This document shows, in pieces, positions 33,668 to 45,100 of a stretch of 64,000 nucleotides of DNA (positions within the stretch are counted from its first letter, which is position 1; each line of letters begins with the position of its first letter). This stretch comes from Aplysia californica (taxonomy: Eukaryota > Mollusca > Gastropoda > Aplysiida > Aplysiidae): contig NW_004797283.1 of the NCBI RefSeq assembly GCF_000002075.1, positions 317,392-381,391 of the forward strand, read 5' to 3'. Made by a program: the position numbers and the translations under genes. The notes beneath the pieces were generated by a model. The model saw nothing but the letters and a program-made list of their open reading frames with translations. It was not told the DNA's origin and ran no database searches.

Positions 33668-34903
33668 CAGACGAAGACAATGACAAGAGCAAGGAAATTT
33701 TTGTGGTTAATGTTAAAGAGGTCAAGATCATGTTTAATCGTCTGAAAGCTCACAAAGCGAGTGGACCCGATGGAGTAAAAAGTAAAATTATTAAAATGTG
33801 TTCTACTCAGTTATCTCCCATTTATACTGATATTTTCAATATGTCTTTGAAAGAACGAATAATACCACTCTCATGGAAATGCTCTGAAATAATTCCTGTC
33901 CCAAAGAAACAATCAATACAAAATTTGAACGACCTAAGACCTGTCGCTTTAACATCAGTCCTCATGAAATGTTTAGAAAAACTGGTTTGAAAGAACTGAG
34001 AAAATCATCAGAAGACATACAGGATAACATGCAATTTGCCTATCGTGCCAAGAGAGGCGTGGAGGATGCCATTCTCGTGTTCTTAGATAACATCTACAAA
34101 CACAAAGACACACCAAGAAATTACTGCAGGATACTTTTTGCTGATTTTTCATCCGCATTCAACACAATCCAACCGCACATAATGGTTTCAAAATTAATTA
34201 ACATGAATATAAACAAGAACATTATAGCTTGGATTCTTGAGTTCTTAACCAATCGACCTCAATATGTAAAATTAAATGGTGTAAAATCCGACTTAATATT
34301 CACGAACACCGGTGCTCCCCAAGGCTGTGTAATCTCCCCTGTCTTGTTTACGCTCTACACCAACGACTGTACTTTTGATAACAAAAACATCAAACTAATA
34401 AAAATTTGCGGATGATTCCACTTTACAAGGCCTTATAACAACAAATGAGAATGAATACAGGGCCGCTGTGAATCTATTTACAAATTGGTGTGATAACCAC
34501 TTCCTTATACTAAACGTAAAAAAGACAAAGGAATTAATAGACTTTAGAGTTAAAAAAGACCGATTGCAACCACTATTTATTAAAGACGAAGAGGTGGAGG
34601 TGGTAAGCTCTTTCAAGTACCTTGGTGTAACAATCGACCACAAACCTGACTAGAGTATGTATCTGTATATAACTACAAAGGTCTAGTATTTAAATTCCTG
34701 CATGTGGTTGAATGATGCATTTGATGTAAATGTAGGCTACATTTTGTCAGCTTTACTTCTCCTTTCATATTGAATTTTAATGAGAGTAATATATATGATT
34801 TAAATTTTTTTATGTATACCTGCATGTGTTTTTACGGTCCTGTACAGCCAAGGAAAATTTCCCTCTGGGATAATAAAGTACTATCTTATCTTATCTTATC
34901 TTA
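32016..34903 (+). mobile_element. L2/CR1-like LINE, decayed
   Basis: The endonuclease domain (about 32398-33387) shows NARSLNNKMDEL, SETWFKDS, GGGVCVYV, GDFNKCS and NSDHCMSLLL. The RT domain (33508-34650) shows HKASGPDGVKS, FADFSSAFNTIQPHI, APQGCVISPVLF, the catalytic FADDS (about 34405, in a shifted frame) and FKYLGVTID. A run of about 11 AAC codons (33632-33667) gives a poly-Asn insert. The 3' end is 'gggataataaagtactatct' with TTATC repeats. A stop near 32461 and at least two frame changes make it inactive. The start is inferred from where the host LINE's QGCVLSP region breaks off. Confidence 0.85.
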
Positions 34904-34971
34904 CTCCAGATCTTACTTTGAACCAGACTGTATTGCCTTCCGTCGTTCTAACTTAGCTTCTGCTGTTAGTA

Positions 34972-35291
34972 CAGTGGAATCCTGTTATAACGAGAGGGAT
35001 GGGACCTGTGCGAAATGTCCGTTATAGCAGGATTCTCGCTATAATGGATCCAGTAATAAATTCTAGGGAAATGGTAAAGTAGGCCTAATCTATGAATTTA
35101 GTGTTCTGTTTATTCCTTTTCGTAGCCTACTTCCCCTAAAGGTGATTTTGTTCAACATGATCTCTAGGTCTAAGTCTTACTCGATCAAAAATCGACTCAG
35201 GTTTCTTTCTGTGGCACTAGCAATGTTGACAGCTCGGCGTTGGCAATCAGAAATAAGGGGCTCTGGCTCCAGGCTAACTCGCCCGCAGTGT

Positions 35292-35323
<32 letters not shown>

Positions 35324-35792
35324 CTCATCTCCATGTGGTGCGCTGCGTCTTCTTGCACACGTCACACATTCAATCCGTCTATCACAACATTGTGACATCT
35401 CCATCCCGCACCAGAGAAGTGAGAGGGACAGTAGGCCTAGATAATCTAGACTGGGCTGGCCTATCAGTATCACGCGATGCATTCTGCGTGTCTGTGCGTG
35501 CCACACCCTCCCCCCCTCATTTGTTCACTTCTTTGTTGGTTCGCGTGGACTCTCCCATTCTTTGTTTCCCTGGATCACAAACAACTTTCTCAACTGGCGA
35601 TGTTTAATTGGTCTGTGTGCTGTGCACAGCAGCGGCAATATTCCGTTATAACCGACTGGCGTGTTTGTCTGATTGCGCAATAGCAGCATTTTATTTACAA
35701 AGATAAAGAAGGGGAAAAAACGGGGTTTTAGAATAGTGTCTTTATAACAGACTTCTCGTTGTTTCAGGACTCGTTATAAGTGGACTCCACTG
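34972..35792. mobile_element. Pogo/Tigger-like non-autonomous element (P2)
   Basis: Same TIRs, length and interior as the copy at 13452-14263, flanked by TA (34970-34971, 35793-35794). A long poly-C run lies at about 35294-35322. It is inserted in the RT region of the minus-strand LINE. Confidence 0.88.
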
Positions 35793-36234
35793 TATATAGA
35801 TCTCTGACAGTATCTAACATTTGTCCTCTGACGCCATATTTTTCGAGTGTCTTTCTGAGTTGTGCATGGTTTACTCTGTCAAAAGCCATCTCCTGATCTA
35901 TAAAGACAAAGTTGGATTCTTTGTTGTGTTCCACTGTTTTCTCGCATATCTGCCAGTCTGCTAAGCATTTCCTTTGCTCCCAGGCTCTAATGAAAATTCG
36001 CCTCAGTCAGTACACCGGCTTTTTCACAAGCTCTTCTTATGGCTTCCACTGTGATGTCTTCGGGGGCCTTTTTTTTTTATTTCACTGAGAAGTATGGGTG
36101 GTTCTGTTTGCTCTCCACATGTTGGTTGGAATTCTTCTTGTTGTCCGTGGCAAGCGCTTGGGTTGATTAGTTCTTGCAAGTAATTTTCCCATTTTTTCTT
36201 AATGGTATGTTTGCTGAGAATGGCATTATCTTCT

Positions 36235-36700
36235 CGAATCCGGATAGCGACGAAAAAATTCCGTCTCTAAAACCCTCTCTTTTCACATTATTTCCTGCTC
36301 TCTAACCATTTTCTGTCGTCTTCCTTTCGTGTCCACTTTCTGCCCCCGCCCCCTCACCTCCTTTGCCCCGTCCTCTGGGCTCCTGACTCTTTCTGCAGCC
36401 TAATTTCTACTGCTACTCCTTGGCTCCTTCTTACTGCTGTCTTTCAGCCACACCCCTGATCTTATGGTAGGTATAAGATCTACACCTAGCCTTCTTGGAA
36501 AATGGCGAAAAATCTCGGTGGTCCCGTGTGCAGGTTGCGCACGTAAAAGATCCCTTGGTGGTCCAAAATCGATAAGAGTAGGCTTCAGCAGCCACACGGG
36601 CGAAATTCAAAATTTTATACCGAATGAATATTAAAAATGTTGTGTCCAGCGCGCTCATATGACCTTATGCAGTTGCGAGCGCCGTAAAACACTTACCCCC
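36235..36700 (+). repeat. SINE family C, 3' segment of the split copy
   Basis: Starts with the duplicated CGAATCCGGATA and continues through the C/T-rich body and the terminal hairpin module (about 36645-36690). Together with 31199-31276 it restores a roughly 530-bp copy like 25829-26360. Confidence 0.88.
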
Positions 36701-37721
36701 CAAAAAATAAATAATTTTTATGCTGCAAGCAATTAAAGCTTTTGTTGTGACCTGCCAGCCCACTTAAGGTATAGACCCAAATGTACTCACAACGCGTAGG
36801 GGGGGGGGGGGCGCTAAGCCACAGGGTCAACACTAAAACAAGCAAATTTATTTCGTGTATACATAGCTTTTGTCCTTCCAGTAAAAACCCGCTGTATTTC
36901 GCGTAACAATAATCGTTCCAGACTCATAAACTAAGGACTTTTTCAAAGACGATAGTACATGACCACCAAATTCTGGGCTTGATTGGTGAGTACCACGAGG
37001 AAGTCCACAATAATAATTGTATTTCTCGAATTTGCAATTAGGTATCTACGGTACTACCAAAAATTGATCCCATCAACCTTAATAAAATCAGCCAAAAAAG
37101 TCAGCACAAATCATATTATATAACCAAATTGAAACAATGAACATACGTGAGTTCGCGTCATTAAATTCTAACAATCGTAAAAAAACGGAAATCCTTTGGC
37201 TAAATTCCAACCAACATTGTATTTTTATCAAATCTGAAAACACTCTAGTTAGTATAAAAACATAGAGTACCTTGGAAATCGGAATGTGGCTGTCTGAATA
37301 CGAATGACAAAATTGGAGAAAAAAAACGGTCACGTACGTTACTAAAATTCAGTACCACTGCATGTTGAATTCCCCTGATTGTTGAAGAATCAGCGGTCGA
37401 CTTCCCCTGCCTGGGATCTAGCAGGAGAACGCAAAGAAAGAACCCAAGTGCACTCCTTCTTTCCGTCCCACGTCCGTTTCTTTTTCATTTTCCCACATCA
37501 AACAGTAAAACTGCATTGGATTTCGCAGTGACTACAACAAAAGATGCCAACTAACTTCCTTCGATTAGAATTACAAAGTTCCCCAAGTTTATTTAGAAAA
37601 GTCAATTTTATATTATATAAATTTGCTCTTCAATGCACAAATACACATTATGGTTGAATCCTAAGAAGTTGCAGAAGTTGCACAGTTTTGCGTTTCCCTC
37701 AGATTTGGTTGAAATTTTGAA

Positions 37722-37723
<2 letters not shown>
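36701..37723. other. Intergenic DNA, nothing recognised
   Basis: A poly-G run (36799-36811) and unsupported short frames only. Confidence 0.45.
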
Positions 37724-37774
<51 letters not shown>

Positions 37775-37779
37775 AGAGA

Positions 37780-37871
<92 letters not shown>

Positions 37872-38055
37872 GAGAGACAGACAGACAGAGAGATAGAGAA
37901 ACAGACAGAGAGAGAGGGGGGGGGGAGACAGACGGAGAGAGAAAGAGAGATACATGTAGATGGAAGGAGAGAAAGAGAGAGAGAGAGAGAATAAGAGAAA
38001 GAGAGAGAGAGAGAGAATGAGAGAAAGAGAGAGAGAGAGAATGAGAAAAAGAGAT

Positions 38056-38127
<72 letters not shown>
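37724..38127. repeat. 400-bp pure-purine-strand satellite, (GA)n with (GACA)n
   Basis: GA units, interrupted by GACA units (37839-37890), GGGG runs and GAAA variants. Long open frames across it on both strands (Ser-Leu or Arg-Glu repeats) are artefacts. Confidence 0.95.
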
Positions 38128-38130
<3 letters not shown>

Positions 38131-39005
38131 CCTGTCTTTACCTTCTCAGTTCTTAAGACACACTTCAAGTTTACATAATTCATGAACATCATTTGAGGGA
38201 AAGCAGTGGCTCATTCCGTCACCTCAAGGAAGATGGGGAGCGCATGAGAGAGGCATCAAGTAAGCCTTCAGCTTAACCCTATCCGTACGCTCTGGGGTCA
38301 TTTTGTACCCCTGGCGTTGTATTCTTCACATTTTAGAATTCTTCTAGAGCGAAGATCTCTTTGAAACTTTCAGTATTTCTCAAAAAATCATTTTGACAGA
38401 CTGCTATGCAAAGCGTAGGCCCTCGGATCGGATTAACCAGATTAACTTTGGAAAGTGGTGGCACAAAGTTCCTCACGTCGTATGGATATGATAGAAAAAC
38501 ACGACGTACGGTAAATCTTAAAAGACCATCACACATGAGTGTAGGAATACATATTAATAATTATCAATATGCAACAATTTTCTTTATTGAAATCGATGAT
38601 GCATTAACAAAAATAAATAGCTAGCATTTAAAATGTAATATTTACACTACACATGCAAGACATACACGAACATTGTTTTTATTATGAGAGCAAAACAAAA
38701 AACAAAATTACATGTACAGTAGTAACAAGAGGTGTAAAAATTATATGAACTAAACTGAGTCACTATGCTAACCGTAACGTAATCCAAATACGTCGCTAGA
38801 TTTGCTAAATAAATTGTTTTAAACGTGGGTTGTGTGAGGCAAAGTTCTCCCAGAGTAAGCAGGTCCACAAGTGAAAATGCTTGTTCATGGTCAGGTACAG
38901 TACTCACTCCAATGGAAGGCTCATCATACTACATAACGTACATTGTACTTCGAAATAACTCCACTGAGCGGCTAGTCTGGTCCAGTTTGTTCTACGTCAG
39001 TCCTT

Positions 39006-39041
<36 letters not shown>

Positions 39042-39073
39042 GAAATATTTCTGTGTGTTACTGTTAGAAGATA
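38128..39073. other. Intergenic DNA, nothing recognised
   Basis: Contains a 32-base poly-G run (39008-39039). A stretch at 38333-38536 has overlapping open frames on both strands but no family match that I recognise. Confidence 0.4.
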
Positions 39074-39158
39074 CAGTAAAACCTTGATAACACAGACTTC
39101 ATCAGACGAGAGAATTTCTTCATGTTAAATAGATTTCATGTTAACGGAAGTTCCACTG
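39074..39158. mobile_element. Short pogo-like MITE (P5, ~85 bp)
   Basis: Left end CAGTAAAACCTTGATAACAC; right end reversed CAGTGGAACTTCCGTTAACA. TA on the left, CA on the right. Confidence 0.6.
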
Positions 39159-39537
39159 CATAAAGTAAAGCGGGGGGAGGGGGGACACCCCTAAGATTTG
39201 AAATCCTTTCAGGGTACGGTAAAAAAAAATCTTGTATTAAACAAGGTGGCTTAGTTCTTTAAAATTAAAAGAACACTGAGCTAGTCCTGTAATAGCCTTG
39301 CTATGTTTACAGTAGTAACAGTCAACAATAACTATACTATTAAATACATGTACAGTACAAAAGTAAGAACTTTAACTAGACTTCTCAGTGCTGGATTGAT
39401 GAGTGCTACATGATGTAAAAAAAAATAATTTTAAGAGAGAATGAAATGCAAGTTCCTTTAACATTGAAACTGAAACTTGCTACTTTCACAATGCCTAGGG
39501 ACAGAGTCAAAAGGTGCCATATGCAATACTTAACTAC

Positions 39538-39590
39538 CATAAGGCACTTATATGACTTATTTGTGTTGCAAGTGCCGAAAACTGTAACTA
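39538..39590 (+). repeat. SINE family A, 3' end only
   Basis: The only plus-strand copy of family A: GGCACTTATATGACTTATTT ... AAGTGCC with perfect 7-bp stem, then an ACTAAA-type 3' tail. It is 5'-truncated just before the hairpin. Confidence 0.75.
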
Positions 39591-40301
39591 AAACTAAAAA
39601 CTAACTACCATAAATAAAATGTTCTAAATCCTGGGTTTACGAGTTTATGAAGGAAATAAAGAATACATTTTACAAACTGTACAGTGGAAAAATATTTTCC
39701 ACAAGTTAACAAAACTCAATAGGCTATTCATCAACTGGGCATCAGGAGAGGTAAACCAGCATTAAATAAAATATCACAGTAAACTCTTGGTGCCTCTACC
39801 AGTATGTCACAAGCTGCTATCAGCTGACAATTCTGTCTGAATGACCATTCAGCATTCAAATTGTCTTCCTAACATTCCAAGAAATATTATGTTATTTCAT
39901 ACTTCGATGGTTCTAGTTTAGTGACAAACGTACATAAGAATTGGGATTTCAAATCAGCACCCATTCATTTACCACAAAACTAAAAAAAAAACATTGACAA
40001 AGGTTAAGGTAACAAAGGTCTGACTTTCTCCAATCAATCTTGTGAACACTGCTATGTATTCATTTTTTAAAAAAATTTCTGCAGATTCATATAATTTGAA
40101 ATGGTCAGTGGACGAGGGCGGGGGAGACGTACGCCTTGGGGGGGCATGGGAATATCCATGACCAACTATCAGCATGTAATCAGTTGAAGACAGGTATTCA
40201 GTTTTCAGCTATTCATTTATTCGTACATCAGAAACAAAGGCAGGTTATTTAGCTTCAAGAGGTGTAACACAAATTTAAGCCTTCAGACAGCTGGAAGTCA
40301 C

Positions 40302-40430
<129 letters not shown>

Positions 40431-40594
40431 TATGTGTGTCTGTTTGTGTGTTCATGAGTGCATGTCATTGACTATTCTATTCCCTCACACAACATAGACC
40501 AATAAGGAAGAGAGAGGCTGCTCTGACTCTGCTTTTCAAGGCAAACTCAGCTGAGAGGGATTCATGATCCTAACAAAAAGAGAGAAATTAAATA

Positions 40595-40781
40595 CAGTCG
40601 AAATTGTCTAGGATGGCCACCCATTGTTATGGAGAAAAGTGGTTTCCTTAGACAGGTGGACGTCTTCTACACAGTGTAATTATTATAATGTAAAAAACAC
40701 AGGGGGGGGGGGGAGGGAAGGAAGTGGCTGTTTGTACAGGTGATTGTCTTATACAGCTGGCTGTTAGAGCAGGTTCAACTG
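40595..40781. mobile_element. Pogo-like MITE (P6, 187 bp)
   Basis: TA-flanked. Left end CAGTCGAAATTGTCTAGGAT; right end reversed CAGTTGAACCTGCTCTAACA. A poly-G run lies near 40702. Confidence 0.7.
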
Positions 40782-40864
40782 TACTTTATCAAAATAATCT
40801 TTCCCACACTGAAATCCAACTCACATTTTCGAATGCAAGGCAAAGAGCCTAACCAATTCACCAC

Positions 40865-40865
<1 letters not shown>

Positions 40866-40925
<60 letters not shown>

Positions 40926-40935
40926 TGTGTAAGTG
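40866..40935. repeat. (GT)n microsatellite
   Basis: About 30 GT units with a few interruptions at the end. Confidence 0.95.
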
Positions 40936-41225
40936 TGTGGGTACAAAAATATAATATGTACCATAATATAAGTATATCAATGCCAGTACACTACATGTGT
41001 ATGGACCGGCAGATTTCTTGGCAAGTGACTATTTTTAACATATGGTAGGCTTACAGTGAAGACTCTTGTCGCAAATATATGCTCGCTTCTACCAACACAC
41101 ACATCAAGTATAAATTAGCATTATTACATACATACCATAATCATTTCTTACCTTCTGGGAAAAAGTTAATCAAACTTGCTATCAGGAGCAAGGAACAATG
41201 TTGAGAGTGCATACCATCTAGCTTT

Positions 41226-41231
41226 TTTATT
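41226..41231 (-). promoter_or_regulatory. Candidate SFI1 polyadenylation signal AATAAA
   Basis: First minus-strand AATAAA noticed after the SFI1 stop codon (about 920 bases). Use is unproven. Confidence 0.25.
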
Positions 41232-41795
41232 CAAAATTCATTTGCATTCATGTCACATAGATTTGTAAAGATACAAATACCTTTCAGATACAAAGTTAGG
41301 ACTGCTGAATAAATGAAATTTCTGACCATAAACAGTTACTACCATTCAACAAAAAATATAATTAATATAAATCATTACAGAAGAAAAGATAAATTCTGAT
41401 CTGCTCTCAAATAGAGGAATGTATTGAAAGCTGAGAACTCCCGAGTTCACAATCTTTGGATAAGGCACTTCGACAAACTATCAGCTAGCAACATACCCAG
41501 CCACTCAGCCACGCAAGCAGAGTGACCCATAGAATCAAACTGGTGTGCAACAAAACAACAATTGAGACACCATCCTATTTTCTGATCAAATACTTGGGCT
41601 TGAAAACATCATGCCCAGAGATGAGCATGTTATCTGAGTTTCCGGATGATAGAACATAGAGATAAAGAATGCAAACTTAAAATTACACTCAAATCCCTGA
41701 AAACTGAAACTGAAGATATCCTAAAAATAACAAGGTAAAAAAAAACCCACACCAAAGAAGAAAGCTATCACTAAACAGCTGAAAAAAAAAGGAAC

Positions 41796-41976
41796 TGCAA
41801 AGGAGTCCGCCTAAACTGAACGCGGTTAATCTAAAAACAGTGGTAAACCAAAATAAAACAAAATCCTACATTTTTTTCTTCTATTTGAATTTGAACAACC
41901 TTTCTAAACCATAAACTAAGCTAAACCAAAGAAAATTCGGCAGTCCTGCAGATTTAGGTTAAAGCAGATTCCCCTG
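41796..41976. mobile_element. Pogo-like MITE (P4, relative of P3)
   Basis: Shares the interior 'cggcagtcctgcagattta' and the AGTCCGCCTAAACTGAA end with 21708-21881. The terminal bases are decayed. It lies in the presumed SFI1 3' UTR or just beyond. Confidence 0.65.
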
Positions 41977-42149
41977 TGCCTAAATCTGTGATGATATTAA
42001 ACTGGAAGGAGTCAATTTGAAGGGTTCGAGTTCGTTTCTTCAGCAAACTCATATCTCAGAATGGTAGGTGGCAAAAAAAAACATGTTGCCATCAACAGAA
42101 ACACTCCACTGATTCAACAAAATAACCGGGGAGACGTTGGCAAAAGACA

Positions 42150-45100
42150 TTAGGCCGGAGTCATGTGCAGTTCCTGGGCCAGCGTCTGTGCTCTGAGCAC
42201 CAGTCTTTCGCAGATAGGTCGCTGGCTGTCCACAACACCTTGAAGGTCTGCCACCTCTGAGCGTAACTGTCCAAGAACAATTCATGAAGAAACCAGTCAT
42301 TGTCAACATAACTCATAAAGATTTTAAACAATTGGAGCAGCACAGAATTAAAGATATAATTAAGATTATGAATGATATTAAAACCATGAGACAAGGGGGG
42401 GGGAGGGGGAGGGGGAGCACATTTGCTAAATCATACTTTTTCCAATGCCTGTAGAAAATGGTCTGACATCAGGATGCATGAAATGAGGCAAGACCTCATA
42501 GATTCTTTAGAACTAGTTTACTTCATTTCCATCTGAAAATTGCCCATCCATTTTGACTTTAAACCTGGACTCTCTGCAGTATTTCTGTGTTTGTCTGTCA
42601 GCTTAGTTTTTAAGCATCACTGGTTCCACCCAAAGTAGATCTTTACAAGTACAATGTGACAATAGCATTCCCCTTCTCTGATTTTACAGATAAGCATCCC
42701 TATAACCCAACACAGTAAGAGAGATACAGAGGTGATCTCATTGTCTCACAATTTAAGCGTGAACAGTTACAGAGCAGAAAAGACACATGGGAAAAAATTG
42801 ACTTTATGACCATTACACTAAATTCCTATCTCACCATGTCCAACTCCTGTGAGGCACTTTGACTATCTTCATCGCCACCCATCTCTTCTGCCGACTGCTC
42901 CGCCAACCAATCGGAGAGCTGCCTGTACTGGCGTCGAAGAGATCTGAAGATGTATTAAAATAGCACTATGGTCATTTTTAAAAAAAATCAATGCTTTATT
43001 TGAATCCAAACTTTCCTGCACCCTTTGCCAAAATAAAGACCGCCCCCCCCCCCCCCCCCCGCCAAAAAAAATAAAATTATATCATCCATAAAACTTTTTG
43101 AAAAGAAAAAGGCATACATCTACGACTGAAATTAAAATATGAATTTTAAAAAGTTAAATCCATTTTCTTTAAAACAACCATAATATTCCTGCAGAAGGCA
43201 TATCAAATATCATCCCAATTAAGAAAATATTTCTTCAGTCAAATAAACTTCAGTATGAACTAGCACTCTATGACCCCCAAAATGAGCCCAAACCATTTAC
43301 AAGATTCTCAGTGCTTACATTTACAAGGTTTCTAAAGAGCTGTAGATTCCTAGTAGACTCCTATTGGACAAACAAGTTGAGTATGCATGGAGTCCAGATA
43401 GAGAATTAGACTGGCAAGTGAACACATATCAAACAGAATTTAGCATAAACAAACTTTGACCTCTTTGACTTTGTAGAAGCTAGACTAATAGAAGCTTCCA
43501 GAATTTCATCTCTCTTCTCTATCGTCATTATAGCACTACCTCCTCACAACAACAAATATTAGTTTTTGTTTGTTTTAGTTTAGTAGAGGTTTTACGGCAC
43601 TCGCAACAGCACCCGCCAACCACCAGCACAACAAATATGAGAGTTAAAAAGCTTTTACCATGCTTCTAAAATTTCTGTGTTGGAAGTAATCTTAAAACAT
43701 GTGTTTGTGGTGTCCTAAAGAAAACATTGTTATGAGTTCTTACTAGGCTAAAAAGAACAATCCCTAAAACTATGAGCGCAAAATTTTCTCATAATTTTGA
43801 ATTATTTATGGAGACTTCCAGCTGGTGCTGGAAATTTCAAGCTGAGATTATAATTTTTAATGAAAACAAGCTTTTCCAACAGAAGCTGAATCTAGTGTGG
43901 TACAGTAAAACTAATATGAATTCAGCAAATCAGGCCAGAATTGTCATCACTACTTTACAACTTCAGCAGAATTACAAAGGCATCTAACCACATATCACAA
44001 AGCCATTATGAATATATATGCTTCCTATTCTTTCAGCAAAAAATATATTGACTGTTCAGTGTAAGACTGACATACATCACATTTCGATATGGTGTATGGC
44101 AGAGTCTTACACTCGATGTAACTAGTCGATATGGTCATATTTTGGTCAATCCATATGACTATTTAAGCTCAGTCAAGGTATACCCAGGGAACATAATTAC
44201 AAGCGATGATAAGAAATGACAAATGAAAGAAGAAAGAGCACACAGAAAATAGCAAAAGACATCTTAAAATAATAAGCACACATCGTTAGAGTATGTTTTA
44301 TAAACATATCTATAACTTTGATATCAAAGTTGTTACACACAGCTGATGTTGTTCCCAGCAAGACATAAAACAACAAGAATAAAATTCATATATTTATTTA
44401 CATACCGCAGTTTTTCTTTTTGCTGGCTGAAGTGCCGCAACCGATCCCGAATATTGATGATTTCTTCCTCAGGTGAAGGAGACTTGGGGCTAGCAAAGGT
44501 GACCGTGCCGCGGCTACGAGCCGTATTGAGTGGAGAGACGTCTCCATCACTGTCAGAGACTTTGTGCAGAATGCCCTGTGGGGCTGTTCGTCGAGGGCTC
44601 GACATTTCTCGCGGAGTGTGCCTGATAGCCCCTTGCCCATCCTTCAGAGAGTCTCGATGGGCTCCCAGCTGCTCTGAGATGGCTCTGAAGTCACCAACGG
44701 GAGGAAGACCCCAGCTTTGATCACTTTCTCCAACAGCAAAGTTCCTTGGTGTACGCTTCAAATTCGGTCTCCGGCCTTCAATTGTACCAGCGGTTGGCTG
44801 CCCCACCAGAGCATCTGTTTTTTGCCCCATGGAATCCCCACCAGACTTTTTCATGAAGTCTTCAGGTTTAAGCAGTACTACATTCTCCCTCTGGGTTTGG
44901 CTTGGACTGCTGCTCTGCTCAGACAGTTGATGCAGCCACTGATCTCGCCTCTGCGTTGTTCCTGACGCTGCCTGCTGGGCAACCTCTGATGTTTTCAAGG
45001 TCAGTCCCTCAAGATTACCCATTAAGAGTGTGGAGCTCCCAGTATTCAAGTCGAGCATGCCTGGCACAGGATGAACTCCTGCTGTCTGTATGGAGCCAGT

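Larger units (their letters stand above)
31277..36234 (-). mobile_element. 5'-truncated LINE, host of two further insertions
   Basis: The minus strand has reverse-transcriptase homology in three pieces. 36234-35795: LSKHTIKKKWENYLQELI, then GVRGQMLDTVRDLY. 34969-34904: VRTTEGNTVWFKV. 32015-31277: QGCVLSPLLFVI, then the C-terminal TLCYQCQTWTLSKT region. The pieces join in order once the L2-like LINE and the pogo-like element are taken out. The 3' end is an AGTA-type repeat (31277-31300). The endonuclease is missing. The 12-bp target duplication CGAAYCCGGATA marks insertion into a SINE. Clade not settled; many stops and shifts. Confidence 0.75.

Noticed and set aside
37608-38192. Long Ser/Leu and Arg/Glu open frames (up to 194 codons)
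   Set aside because: They are six-frame translations of a GA/CT microsatellite, with no splice sites or other coding signs.
42049-42394. Open frames overlapping the last SFI1 exon in other phases
   Set aside because: The phase carried in from the exon at 42835 fixes LRSEVADLQGVVDSQRPICE, which matches the SFI1 C-terminus. The other frames are shadows.
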